This document shows positions 49,816 through 58,801 of a stretch of DNA of 64,000 nucleotides, piece by piece (position 1 is the first letter of the stretch; each line of letters opens with the position of its first letter). This DNA is from Sporosarcina beigongshangi. GTDB lineage: Bacteria; Actinomycetota; Actinomycetes; Actinomycetales; Micrococcaceae. Position numbers and translations under genes: made by a program. The DNA lies in assembly GCF_016820535.1 (NCBI RefSeq), contig NZ_JADHDY010000004.1, positions 124,001 through 188,000 on the forward strand. The letters run 5' to 3'. The notes below the pieces were generated by a model. That model was not told the DNA's origin and did no database searches. It saw nothing but the letters and a program-made list of their open reading frames with translations.

Positions 49816-50475
49816 CTACGCCGCACGCACCTTGAACAGCGCAGCCGGGCGGCCTTGGGTGCCGTCCGACATGCCGCCGGTCGCCTCGAGCGCGCGTTCC
49901 ATGGTGCGCCGGAAGGTGTCGCGCTGGAGCTTTTCATCCAGCACAGCCTCGTGGACTTCCCGGAGTTCCTTCAGCGTGAACGGGCCGGTGAGCAGCCCGC
50001 CGGGATCAGGTTTGTCCCGGTACGTGGTGCGCAGGTGTGCCACGGCGTGGTCGATGATCTGGGCGTGGTCGTAGGGCAGTGACTCCGGCTTCAAGCCCTT
50101 CACCGGCACCAGCTCAACACCTGGGGCCAGGTCCACGAGCGCGGCTGACGGGACCACATCCACGTGCGCCACCGACAGCACCCAGCCCCGTTCATCCCGT
50201 TTGGGATCATCGAAAACGTGCAGTTGCTGCGGCTCGCGCCCGCTGACGCCAGCCTTTTCCCGCAGCGACCGCAACACGGCCCCGGCCAACCACTCCCCCG
50301 GGTGGAGGAATGTCCCCGGCAAGGCCAGCCCGCCGCCGGGGCGTGGCACCAGCAGGACTCTCAGTGCGCCGTCGAGCACAGTCAGCAGTGCAGTGTCCAC
50401 CGCAACCGAGGGCCGCGGGTAGTCCAGCAGCGTCTTGCCGTTCGCATCTTCGGGCAGGTTCTTGGAAGAAGTCAT
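49816..50475 (-). CDS. NrtR-like Nudix-related transcriptional regulator
   Basis: A 219-residue protein. The N-terminal half is a degenerate Nudix domain (LALPGTFLHPGEW then LREKAGV: the catalytic REUXEE is degenerate). The C-terminal 80 residues form the winged helix of NrtR regulators (LLTGPFTLKELREVHEAV, then RDTFRRTMERALEATGG). NrtR proteins sense ADP-ribose or related NAD products. ATG 50475 is chosen over 50514, which would include the operator. It is divergent from an ADP-ribosylglycohydrolase gene, with two matching palindromes between them. Confidence 0.87.
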   Translation of the reverse strand: MTSSKNLPEDANGKTLLDYPRPSVAVDTALLTVLDGALRVLLVPRPGGGLALPGTFLHPGEWLAGAVLRSLREKAGVSGREPQQLHVFDDPKRDERGWVLSVAHVDVVPSAALVDLAPGVELVPVKGLKPESLPYDHAQIIDHAVAHLRTTYRDKPDPGGLLTGPFTLKELREVHEAVLDEKLQRDTFRRTMERALEATGGMSDGTQGRPAALFKVRAA

Positions 50476-50483
50476 GACACTAG

Positions 50484-50503
50484 TTTGCGCAGACTTGCGC
50501 AAA
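50484..50503. promoter_or_regulatory. NrtR-type operator, site 1
   Basis: TTTGCGCA-GACT-TGCGCAAA is a perfect 8-4-8 palindrome 8 bp before the regulator start. A similar site lies 45 bp away, so both are probably bound by the adjacent NrtR-like protein. Confidence 0.75.
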
Positions 50504-50528
50504 CAGCGCAACATGCCCTATATTTTAT

Positions 50529-50548
50529 TTAGCGCAGAAATGCGCAAA
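50529..50548. promoter_or_regulatory. NrtR-type operator, site 2
   Basis: TTAGCGCA-GAAA-TGCGCAAA matches site 1 in 7 of 8 pairs and lies 32 bp before the ADP-ribosylglycohydrolase start. A TATATT -10-like box (about 50519-50524) on the plus strand lies just before it, so binding here would block initiation. Confidence 0.75.
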
Positions 50549-50580
50549 GTATTCCGACCACACGACCGAAGGGCATCACC

Positions 50581-52503
50581 ATGAAACTCACCACCGCTCA
50601 GCTTGACCGCGCTGCCGGCGTCCTTGTTGCCACTGCCGCCGGCGATGCCCTCGGTGCCGGCTACGAGTTTGGTCCCGCCCTCCCCGCGACCACTGCAGTC
50701 ACCATGAAGGGCGGCGGCCCGTTCGGCTTCGCCCCGGCTGAGTGGACCGACGACACGTCCATGGCCATTGTCATCGGCAATGCCATGCTTGATGCCTTCG
50801 ACGAGGGACGCTTGGCTGCCAGCCGTGGCACGTACTCGTCCATCGTCACCGGATGGCGCGCCTGGGCCTCGGAGTCCAAGGACGTCGGCGCGCAAACCAG
50901 CTCCGTGTTGCGTCGCGCAGGGCGGGCCATTGACCACGGCTTTAGCCCTGCGGAGGCCGCCATGAGTGCGGCCTATGACCACCACGAAGCCACCGGGCGG
51001 TCCGCCGGCAATGGATCCCTTATGCGCACGGCACCTATCGCGTTGGCGTTCCTGGACTCCTCTGATGAGTTGTGGGAAGCTGCCGGCAAAGTGAGTGCCC
51101 TGACCCACTTTGAAGCTGACGCAGTCGAGGCGTGCCAGCTGTGGACCGCGGCGATCCGCCATGCCGTCCTGACGGGTGTGGCTGATGTACGGGTGGGCCT
51201 GCCGAATCTTGCTGCCGGCCGCGGGGAGCTGTGGCTATCCCGGATCGAAGCCGCCGAGGCCGCTGAGCCACGGGACTTCAAGAACAACGGCTGGGTGGTT
51301 GAAGCCTTCCAAGGTGCATGGAGCGCCATCTTCCACGCTGTCACCACGGCCGGTGCCGCCCGTCCCGACTCGCTGCGCATGGCATTGGAGAACGCCGTCC
51401 GCGGCGGGCACGACACCGACACCGTGGCCGCCATTGCCGGCGGCCTGATCGGCGCCGCTGCCGGATACTCGGCCATTCCGTTCGAGTGGCGCCGGAAGCT
51501 GCACGGCTGGGGAACCGACGGTGAACGCGGGCTGCTCGCCATTGGCCTGGAGCTCGTGGCCGGCGGCCGGAATCCCGGCGAATGGCCCCGGATCGCCGTG
51601 GCGGACAATAACGGATACGCCGGAACTGAAACGGTCGTGCAACATCCGGACGATGCCGGTGTCTGGATCGGAGGGGCAGCCCAGCTGCCGTACCTGGGCC
51701 AGACCGTACCCGTTGAGGCCGGGCTGCCCGCAGCGCTCGGCGAGGTGTCCGCCGTCGTCAGCCTTTGCAGGGTTGGCGCGCAGGAAGCGGCGCACATCGA
51801 GGCGGAGAACCACCTTTCATTTTGGCTCATCGACAATGCCTCCCCGGCGGAGAATGCTCACCTGGAGTTTGTGCTGCGCGATGCCGCGGCAGCCGTCGCA
51901 GCATTCCGCGCCGAGGGCAGGGCTGTGTACCTGCACTGCGTCGCGGCGCATAGCCGGACGCCCGCGGTTGCAGCGCTCTACGGGGCCCTGCTGGGTGGAA
52001 CGGCGATGAAGTCGCTTGATCGTGTTGCTGCAGTGCTCCCCAACGCAAACCCCAATACCGCTTTTGTGCAGGCACTTCGGTGTCATGATGCGGCAGAAAT
52101 AGACAAGTCCGCCAAGACGGGCGAAACGAACAAGTCACAGGAAAAGGTATCAATGAAGCAGTCAGCAAAGCCCATGGTCCGTTGGGAAGAGGATGAGTTG
52201 ATTCTCGTTTGCCAATTCCTGCAGGAGGTTGGCTGGCAGAGGCTGTCCCTCAGCAACAAGGGAGTCACCGAACTGTCGAACGTACTCCGGACCATGCGAT
52301 CTGTAGGTGCAGACTCGAAGGTTCGCAGTCCCAGCAGCGTCATACTGAAGGCTTGGGACCTCTACTCCTTCCACCCCGACTACGTTGGCGCTGCGCATCA
52401 GGGCACCAAGATGGATCAAGCGGTTCTTCACATCTTCTTGTTTGATCCGGCCAAGGGCGCAAAGAAGGCCGCGGCAATTCGCGCGGCCCACGCGGCCGGC
52501 TGA
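50581..52503 (+). CDS. Three-domain protein: ADP-ribosylglycohydrolase, CX5R phosphatase and HNH-enzyme-type N-domain
   Basis: A 640-residue fusion. Residues 1-320 match ADP-ribosylglycohydrolases: AAGDALGAGYE, WTDDTSMA near 58 and GGHDTDTVAAIAGG near 278 hold the metal-binding Asp residues. Residues 335-505 resemble a dual-specificity phosphatase, with LHCVAAHSRT (CX5R) near 450. Residues 530-620 (RWEEDELILVCQFLQEVGWQ, then SPSSVILKAWDL, HPDY) resemble the N-terminal domain of some HNH restriction enzymes. An internal ATG at 52153 with AGGAAAAGG before it could express this last part alone. It should reverse protein or nucleic-acid ADP-ribosylation. Confidence 0.85.
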   Translation: MKLTTAQLDRAAGVLVATAAGDALGAGYEFGPALPATTAVTMKGGGPFGFAPAEWTDDTSMAIVIGNAMLDAFDEGRLAASRGTYSSIVTGWRAWASESKDVGAQTSSVLRRAGRAIDHGFSPAEAAMSAAYDHHEATGRSAGNGSLMRTAPIALAFLDSSDELWEAAGKVSALTHFEADAVEACQLWTAAIRHAVLTGVADVRVGLPNLAAGRGELWLSRIEAAEAAEPRDFKNNGWVVEAFQGAWSAIFHAVTTAGAARPDSLRMALENAVRGGHDTDTVAAIAGGLIGAAAGYSAIPFEWRRKLHGWGTDGERGLLAIGLELVAGGRNPGEWPRIAVADNNGYAGTETVVQHPDDAGVWIGGAAQLPYLGQTVPVEAGLPAALGEVSAVVSLCRVGAQEAAHIEAENHLSFWLIDNASPAENAHLEFVLRDAAAAVAAFRAEGRAVYLHCVAAHSRTPAVAALYGALLGGTAMKSLDRVAAVLPNANPNTAFVQALRCHDAAEIDKSAKTGETNKSQEKVSMKQSAKPMVRWEEDELILVCQFLQEVGWQRLSLSNKGVTELSNVLRTMRSVGADSKVRSPSSVILKAWDLYSFHPDYVGAAHQGTKMDQAVLHIFLFDPAKGAKKAAAIRAAHAAG

Positions 52504-52505
52504 CC

Positions 52506-52541
52506 ATTGATGCCCCAAGTTGCTCAACTTGGGGCATCAAT
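52506..52541 (+). terminator. 17-bp terminator hairpin
   Basis: ATTGATGCCCCAAGTTG (52506-52522) pairs perfectly with CAACTTGGGGCATCAAT (52525-52541), starting 3 bp after the fusion gene's stop codon. No long U-tract follows. Confidence 0.85.
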
Positions 52542-52635
52542 GCCGTTACTTGTCGGTGCCAACTGATATCAATTAGAGGCATGGTCTGATGACGCACAGC
52601 AGTTTGGTTTGAAACACAACTACGCGGGGGTTTGC

Positions 52636-55521
52636 ATGTCAACGAAGTCTTTTCACAACACCGGAGCGGCGCTGGACGCCATGGCCGGCTTCGTGGCGTC
52701 GGCCAAGACGGACGACCCCTTTGCCCGCATCACGATCCTGGTCCCCAGCCATGCGTCCGGACTGGATGTCACCCGCCACCTTGCCCGTCGTTCCGTCAAC
52801 GGCTCCCTTTCAGGCACAGTCGCCGTGGAAGCTGTCACGGTCGCGGAGCTTGCAGAACAACTCTTTCAAGGCTCCGCCGCTGCCCGTGGCCGCCAAGCAC
52901 TGCCGCTGCCCCTGCGCCAAGGCGCCATCGCCATGGCTTTGAAAGACAACCCGGGCCTCTTCCGCCAGGTCTGGGACCAGCCTGCCACCGCCAAGGCCCT
53001 CGCGGCCACGTCGGAGTATATGGACGGTGTTGACCTGGCAGCACCTGGACTGCCGGCCCTGCCCACCTTGGTGGCCGAGGTTTGGAAGCTGCACCAGGAA
53101 GCAATGGGCACCACCTCGTCCACGTACTACACCAACGCAGATGTACTCACCGGTGCCGCCAGCGCCGTTTCATCGGAGGCTGCCGAGCTTGGCTTGGTGA
53201 TCGGCTTCATGCTTCCGGAGTCTGCCACCGCGCTTGAGGCCAGATTCCTCGCCTCGGTTGAGGCACTTCCGGGGTACTCCTCGGTTTCCGCCGCTGGCAC
53301 CCCCACCAGCAGCATGTCTTTGATGACAGCCTCCGATTCCGACGACGAGACCCGGGCCGCAGTGCGGAAGGTGACAGAGCTGGTGGCAGGCACACCACAT
53401 CGTCCGGCCGTTCCGGCACACAGGATCGGGCTGTTCTACACGGCGAGCGACCCCTACCGGACTCTCGTCACACGCCGCCTGGACGAAGCCGGCATCACCT
53501 ACAGCGGCCCCGAATCCGCACAGCTCGCGGACATGCCCATTGCCCGCGGCATCACCACGCTGCTCAGGCTGGCTCCGGAGAAACTTGATGTGCGGGCCGT
53601 GCTCACTATTCTGGCCGAAGGTGCCCTGCACTGGGCAGGACAGGAAGTGCCATCGTCCACCGTCTGCGAGCGCCTGTACCTGTCGCCGTTCGAGGAAGAC
53701 GAATCCTCCGAGCCAGATGCCGAGGAGCCCGGGTACGCCACCCGGCGGCGGGTTGGTGCCCAGCAGTTTGAGGCATTCCTCGCAGCCCTTGCCGACCGTC
53801 TCGCCGCCATTCATGCCAGCACCAGCTGGTCGTCGGCTGAATCAGTGTTGACTGAATTTGTTATGGAATTCTTTGGGCCTCGGTCTGAGCAGGAAATGCC
53901 CGTGGTCACCTCCGCGCGTGAGTCCCTGTTGGAGATCATGGGCACCTTCGCCGCGTTCGACGGCGTCGCCCCTGCACCCGTACCAGGTTCACTGGCTGCC
54001 ACTTTGGAAAGCGCCATCGCAGGCAGTCAGTCCCGGCGGGGCAAAATTGGTACGGGAGTCAACGTAGGCCCGTTGCGTGATGGTGTGGGCCGCGACCTCG
54101 ACGTTGTGATCGTCCTCGGGCTGGTTGAAGGCCTGGCACCGTCAAAAGTGTTGGAAGACCCGTTGTTCCCCGACACTGTTAAAGCTGCCCATGGCACAGG
54201 GCTGCCCACCATCGACCAGCGCATCGCAGCTCAGGCCGCACGGTTCAAGGAGTTGCTGTCCACTGCGGATGAAACATTCCTTTTTGCCCCACGCGGGAAC
54301 CTGCGCGGTGGCGGCAGCTACGAACTGTCACGATGGGTCTCCGCAGACGAGTCGGAGACACTGCGGCCCACCGTGGTGCCCTCCTTCGACCATGGTGTCC
54401 GCACAGGAGCCGGCACCGTGGGAGGACTTCCCCCGACCGCCCAGGAATGGGGCATCAGGAACGCCTTGGGCGCTCCTGGCGGAGTTTCCTCGGTGGCTGA
54501 TTCCGTGTTGGCCACGGCCCTGGAGATCCGCCGACACCGGCGGCAGGGACAGTTTGGCCGGTTCACGGGAGACCTGTCGGCCCACAGCGGCTCCTTGATC
54601 GACCTGTCCCGCGCCATCTCCCCGTCGAGCCTGGAAGATTGGGTTTCAAACCCTTTCGGATACTTCCTCAAGCGAGTACTTCGTGTTGGCCTCTTCGAAG
54701 ACTTGGATCTGGAGCTTCAGATAGGGCCGGCCCAACGCGGCGAGATGGTGCACCGGGCCTTGGAAAACTATGTCCAGGCTGTCATTGAGGGGTCTCCGGC
54801 CACCGTGGAAACTCTTGAGGACGCGATGCAGCCTGCATTCACCGAAGGTGCCAATCCGGCATGGCTGCCCCACCTTTGGGCCCGCGACCGCGCAATCATG
54901 GCGCAGACACTCTTGGGTGTTTTGGCGGCGGACCAATCCGCCGCCGACGAAGGTTGGAGTTACCTCGCTCCTGAGGCCGGGTTCGGACCGTCCGTTTCAC
55001 ACTTCAACTACGACTACGTTCCAGTCCCGGTGGACTTGCCGGGTGGTCTTGCCGTGACCTTCCAGGGCAAGGTGGACCGGATCGACAAAAACAGCGACGG
55101 CCGCGTGCGCATCTATGACTACAAGACAGGACACAGCAAGCGCTTCGGATCCATCAAGCATGAGGACCCGACCGTTGGCGGAACCAAGTTTCAGCTGCCT
55201 GTCTACGGACTTTTTGCACAGCAATTCCGGGAAGATCCGGAGACCCCGGTCCGCGCCGAATATTGGTTTGTCAGGGAGGGCGCTGCCTTTGTCGGATACG
55301 ACGTGGACGACCAAGTCCTAGAGCGCTTCGGTGAGGATGCCGCCGTCGTGCTACACGGCATTGGCAGCGGGGTGTTCCCACACATCCCGGAGTCAGGATC
55401 CTTCCTGACCTACACTTCCGTGGCAGGGCAGCCCTCTGTGGCACAAGCGTGGAGGCAGCTGCGCACCCACAGGACCATTTGCGAATTCCCAATGCTGGTG
55501 GAGGCCACCGATGGAAAGTAA
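52636..55521 (+). CDS. AddB-like helicase-nuclease subunit with PD-(D/E)XK domain
   Basis: A 961-residue protein. The N-terminal part is an inactive-helicase-like region with ITILVPSHASGLDVTRHL and GLPTIDQRIAAQAARF, as in AddB. The last 260 residues form a RecB-type nuclease: SLEDWVSNPFGYFLKRVL, then QGKVDRID near 809 and RIYDYKTG near 820, the D...DxK core. I see no Cys cluster like the Fe-S site of canonical AddB. ATG 52636 is chosen with GGGGG upstream. It overlaps the AddA-like gene by 11 bp, so the two make one complex. Confidence 0.85.
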   Translation: MSTKSFHNTGAALDAMAGFVASAKTDDPFARITILVPSHASGLDVTRHLARRSVNGSLSGTVAVEAVTVAELAEQLFQGSAAARGRQALPLPLRQGAIAMALKDNPGLFRQVWDQPATAKALAATSEYMDGVDLAAPGLPALPTLVAEVWKLHQEAMGTTSSTYYTNADVLTGAASAVSSEAAELGLVIGFMLPESATALEARFLASVEALPGYSSVSAAGTPTSSMSLMTASDSDDETRAAVRKVTELVAGTPHRPAVPAHRIGLFYTASDPYRTLVTRRLDEAGITYSGPESAQLADMPIARGITTLLRLAPEKLDVRAVLTILAEGALHWAGQEVPSSTVCERLYLSPFEEDESSEPDAEEPGYATRRRVGAQQFEAFLAALADRLAAIHASTSWSSAESVLTEFVMEFFGPRSEQEMPVVTSARESLLEIMGTFAAFDGVAPAPVPGSLAATLESAIAGSQSRRGKIGTGVNVGPLRDGVGRDLDVVIVLGLVEGLAPSKVLEDPLFPDTVKAAHGTGLPTIDQRIAAQAARFKELLSTADETFLFAPRGNLRGGGSYELSRWVSADESETLRPTVVPSFDHGVRTGAGTVGGLPPTAQEWGIRNALGAPGGVSSVADSVLATALEIRRHRRQGQFGRFTGDLSAHSGSLIDLSRAISPSSLEDWVSNPFGYFLKRVLRVGLFEDLDLELQIGPAQRGEMVHRALENYVQAVIEGSPATVETLEDAMQPAFTEGANPAWLPHLWARDRAIMAQTLLGVLAADQSAADEGWSYLAPEAGFGPSVSHFNYDYVPVPVDLPGGLAVTFQGKVDRIDKNSDGRVRIYDYKTGHSKRFGSIKHEDPTVGGTKFQLPVYGLFAQQFREDPETPVRAEYWFVREGAAFVGYDVDDQVLERFGEDAAVVLHGIGSGVFPHIPESGSFLTYTSVAGQPSVAQAWRQLRTHRTICEFPMLVEATDGK

Positions 55522-58500
55522 GAACGTATCTCTCACGGATGAAGACGCGCGTTTCGATATCCGAGGCACCCTCAACAAGTCAATCTTTGTGGAAGCCGGT
55601 GCCGGCAGCGGAAAGACCCATGAAATGGTGGCGCGCATCTGCGCCATGGTGGACAGCGGGGTCGAGCTGCGCACGCTAGTCGCCATCACATTTACAGAAA
55701 AGGCCGCAGGCGAGCTGCGGGAACGCATTCGCAAGGGTCTCTCCGAGGGAGCCGCCTCGGAGCTTCGAAAAAGGGCCATGGACCAGCTGGACACGGCCCC
55801 GATCGGCACCATCCATTCATTCGCCTTGCGCCTGATCAGCAGCAATCCGATCGCTGCAGGAGTCCCACCGCTTGTCACCGTAGTTGATGAAATGCGGGCC
55901 CAAATCGCTTTCAGCCAACGGTGGTCTGCCATCATGGACCGCTTGTTCCACAACCCGGATCTGGACAGGGCCCTGCAGGTGCTGCTCGGCCTGGGTGTTT
56001 CCCTGGACAGCATGAAGTCCGTAGCCAGGGGCCTCGACTCCAACTGGGACAGGCTCAGCGACCACCATCCGACGAGTGTGCACGTCCCGGTCCTCGATGC
56101 AGGTCCCATCGTCAGGGCTACCCAAGACGTGGTCGGCCTGGGTGTGCACTGCACCAAGCCGTCAAGCCCCTTGCTTGCCAAGGGCTTGGCAGGTCTCGAA
56201 AAGTGGTTGCCGACACTGGTTTCGGCCAAGGAGTCCGGCGACCTTGGGCTCGTGCTGGACACCCTGCGCGGGGTCCCCCGCACATATCTCTCAGGCGGCG
56301 CCAAAGGCGACTGGAAAATCCCTGTTACGGAAGTCCGCGACGCGGCCGCGGCACTCCTGGAATCCATTGACGCCTCAGTGGCGGGGCTTGTTGTCCCGGC
56401 CATCAACGCGGTGGTGGCTGAAATGTGTGTTTCCCTGGCGGCCGAGGCAACATTGCGGCAGCAGCGCGGCGAACTGGAGTACCACGACCTGCTGATTCTG
56501 GCCCGCGACCTCCTGGTGGGCGAAGACCAGCGGGAGGTACATACGGACCTGCGTTCGCGATACCAATTCATCATGTTGGATGAGTTTCAGGACACCGATC
56601 CCATTCAAGCCGAGATCGCAGTCCGGCTTGCCTCCTCCGACATGTGCGGAGTCGATGGCTGGGAAGACCTCCCAATCCCCGAAGGCCGACTTTTCACGGT
56701 GGGCGATCCAAAGCAGTCCATTTACCGGTTCCGCCGTGCGGACATCGCGACATACCTGCAGGCCAAGGAGCGCTCTGACGGTGATGAGAACTCATTGGTG
56801 GTTGGACTTGTCACCAATTTCCGTTCCACAGCACCCGTCCTGGATTGGGTCAACAACTGCTTTGCGCATCTCATTCAGCAAAAGGACGGCATGCAGGCCG
56901 ACTATGTACCGCTGGAGTCCAATCCCGAGCGTCCCGGCTACTCGGATCCGGGACATGCCGTGAGTGTATTGGGGCGTGGCGGAGCCCTGCCCGGGCCGAA
57001 CGGGAAAGTCACCGCCGAAGGCGTCAGGACGCAAGAAGCAGCCGACGTGGCCCGCGCCATCCATCTGGCACTGGGCAAGAATGGAGAGCCCGCTTGGCTC
57101 AAGCAGGGCGACAAGAAGGAAAACTTCGCATTGGCCCCGGTGGAGCTGCGGGATATCTGTATCCTCCTGCCAACTAGGACATCCCTTCCCGCCCTTGAAG
57201 ACGCACTCGATGATGCCGGGATCGAATTTCGGGCCGAGGCCTCGAGCATGGTCTATTCAACACCGGAAGTTCACGAGCTGTTGCTGATCCTGCGGGCTGT
57301 GGGCAATCACGTTGACGAGGCGTCACTTGTCTTCGCGCTTCGCAGTCCCTGGCTCGGGTGCGGCGACGATGACCTGTTCCAGTGGAAGGCAGCCGGCGGG
57401 TCGTGGCATATTTTCGCAAAAGCTCCCGAAGGCCAAGAGCACTCCACCGTGGGCTTGTCCATGGCTTATCTGAGGAAGCTTTCCAACGGACTGGCCTACC
57501 GATCCGTTTCTGAGACCATGGAACTCATTTTGGCTGACCGGCAGATGTTCCAGGCAGTGACAGACTCCCCACGGTACCGCGATGTCTGGCGGCGGCTGCG
57601 ATTTGTCGTGGACCAGGCCCGCGCATGGTCAGAGGCCACACATGGCGGTGTGCGCGATTACCTGGTTTGGGCCGCTGCCCAGCAGGAAGACAATGCAAAG
57701 GTCAAGGAGGCCGTAGTCCCCGAGACTGACATGCAGGCCGTTCGCATCATGACGATCCATGCATCCAAGGGGTTGGAGTTCCCCATGGTTGTCATCGCCG
57801 GTGGCGGAAGCACCCCTACCGGCTTCCGCGAACGCGTTGTGTGGGACCACGACGGCAGCATGCAAATATCGTTCGCCAATGGCATCGAAACCTCAGGGTA
57901 CGAAGAAGCTAAATCAAATGAAAAGGAGGTGCTCGAGGAGGAACGCCTCAGGTTGCTCTACGTTGCCTGCACCAGGGCCAAGAACCACCTTGTCGTGTCC
58001 CTCTACAACAACTCAGCCAAGAGCCTCGCCGGCATCCTGCAATCCGTCGACGATCCTGACGCAACTCCAGAGCTGGCGTTCCCTGATGAAACGGCCCGGG
58101 TGGCCCGACGCGCACCGGCAGCCCTGGTTGAACCCGTCCCGTCTCTGACTGACTGGCACCACGCCCGCGACGAATGGGACAAAGCAAGCAAATTCGCCTC
58201 GGCGGTTTCCGTAACCGAAATTGCCAAGGGAGGCGACGGCACCCAGCCCGTGATGCAGACCCTCGCCTACCACGCAGCGGACGACGCCGAACTTCCCGCC
58301 TACGCTGGCGGGCCGGCCGAACATGGCACCAACCTGGGCACCGCATTCCACAGGATTCTGGAGCTGAGCAGGCTCCGGCCCGATGCGGACCTCTCGACAC
58401 TGAGTGAAGAGGTGGCCGCCAGCCACGGCGTGGTGGACGCAGGGGCGCTGGAATCCATGGCTCAAAGTGCCCTGGCAAGCGAACCCCTTCAGCGGGCAGC

Positions 58501-58801
58501 CACACGTCAACACTGGCAGGAATTGAAAATTGCAGTACCCTTCGGTGACAAGGTCCTGGAAGGAGTCGTTGACTTGCTGTTCAGGGAGGACGACAACACC
58601 CTGACCATCGTGGATTTCAAGACCGACGTCTCCGTGTCTGAAGCCAGGCTCAATTCCTACTGGGAACAGCTGCGCCTCTATGCAGAAGCAGTTGCAGGGG
58701 CAACAGGCAGCCGGGTCACCAGTGCGAAGCTGCTCTTTTGCCGCCCGGGCTCGACGCAGGTCCTGAGCCGCAGCGTGGCCTTGCAGAGCTCCGTCCAGTG
58801 A
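55511..58801 (+). CDS. AddA-like UvrD helicase with RecB-type nuclease domain
   Basis: A 1,096-residue SF1 helicase-nuclease. Helicase motifs: EAGAGSGKT near 28-36, DEFQDTDPIQ near 356, GDPKQSIYRFR, LVTNFRST, and TIHASKGLEF near 747. The C-terminal nuclease has LEGVVDLLF near 1016 and LTIVDFKTD near 1031, the D...DxK core. ATG 55511 lies in the end of the AddB-like gene. Actinobacteria normally repair breaks with AdnAB or RecBCD, so this coupled pair next to defence genes looks accessory. Confidence 0.87.
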   Translation: MESKNVSLTDEDARFDIRGTLNKSIFVEAGAGSGKTHEMVARICAMVDSGVELRTLVAITFTEKAAGELRERIRKGLSEGAASELRKRAMDQLDTAPIGTIHSFALRLISSNPIAAGVPPLVTVVDEMRAQIAFSQRWSAIMDRLFHNPDLDRALQVLLGLGVSLDSMKSVARGLDSNWDRLSDHHPTSVHVPVLDAGPIVRATQDVVGLGVHCTKPSSPLLAKGLAGLEKWLPTLVSAKESGDLGLVLDTLRGVPRTYLSGGAKGDWKIPVTEVRDAAAALLESIDASVAGLVVPAINAVVAEMCVSLAAEATLRQQRGELEYHDLLILARDLLVGEDQREVHTDLRSRYQFIMLDEFQDTDPIQAEIAVRLASSDMCGVDGWEDLPIPEGRLFTVGDPKQSIYRFRRADIATYLQAKERSDGDENSLVVGLVTNFRSTAPVLDWVNNCFAHLIQQKDGMQADYVPLESNPERPGYSDPGHAVSVLGRGGALPGPNGKVTAEGVRTQEAADVARAIHLALGKNGEPAWLKQGDKKENFALAPVELRDICILLPTRTSLPALEDALDDAGIEFRAEASSMVYSTPEVHELLLILRAVGNHVDEASLVFALRSPWLGCGDDDLFQWKAAGGSWHIFAKAPEGQEHSTVGLSMAYLRKLSNGLAYRSVSETMELILADRQMFQAVTDSPRYRDVWRRLRFVVDQARAWSEATHGGVRDYLVWAAAQQEDNAKVKEAVVPETDMQAVRIMTIHASKGLEFPMVVIAGGGSTPTGFRERVVWDHDGSMQISFANGIETSGYEEAKSNEKEVLEEERLRLLYVACTRAKNHLVVSLYNNSAKSLAGILQSVDDPDATPELAFPDETARVARRAPAALVEPVPSLTDWHHARDEWDKASKFASAVSVTEIAKGGDGTQPVMQTLAYHAADDAELPAYAGGPAEHGTNLGTAFHRILELSRLRPDADLSTLSEEVAASHGVVDAGALESMAQSALASEPLQRAATRQHWQELKIAVPFGDKVLEGVVDLLFREDDNTLTIVDFKTDVSVSEARLNSYWEQLRLYAEAVAGATGSRVTSAKLLFCRPGSTQVLSRSVALQSSVQ

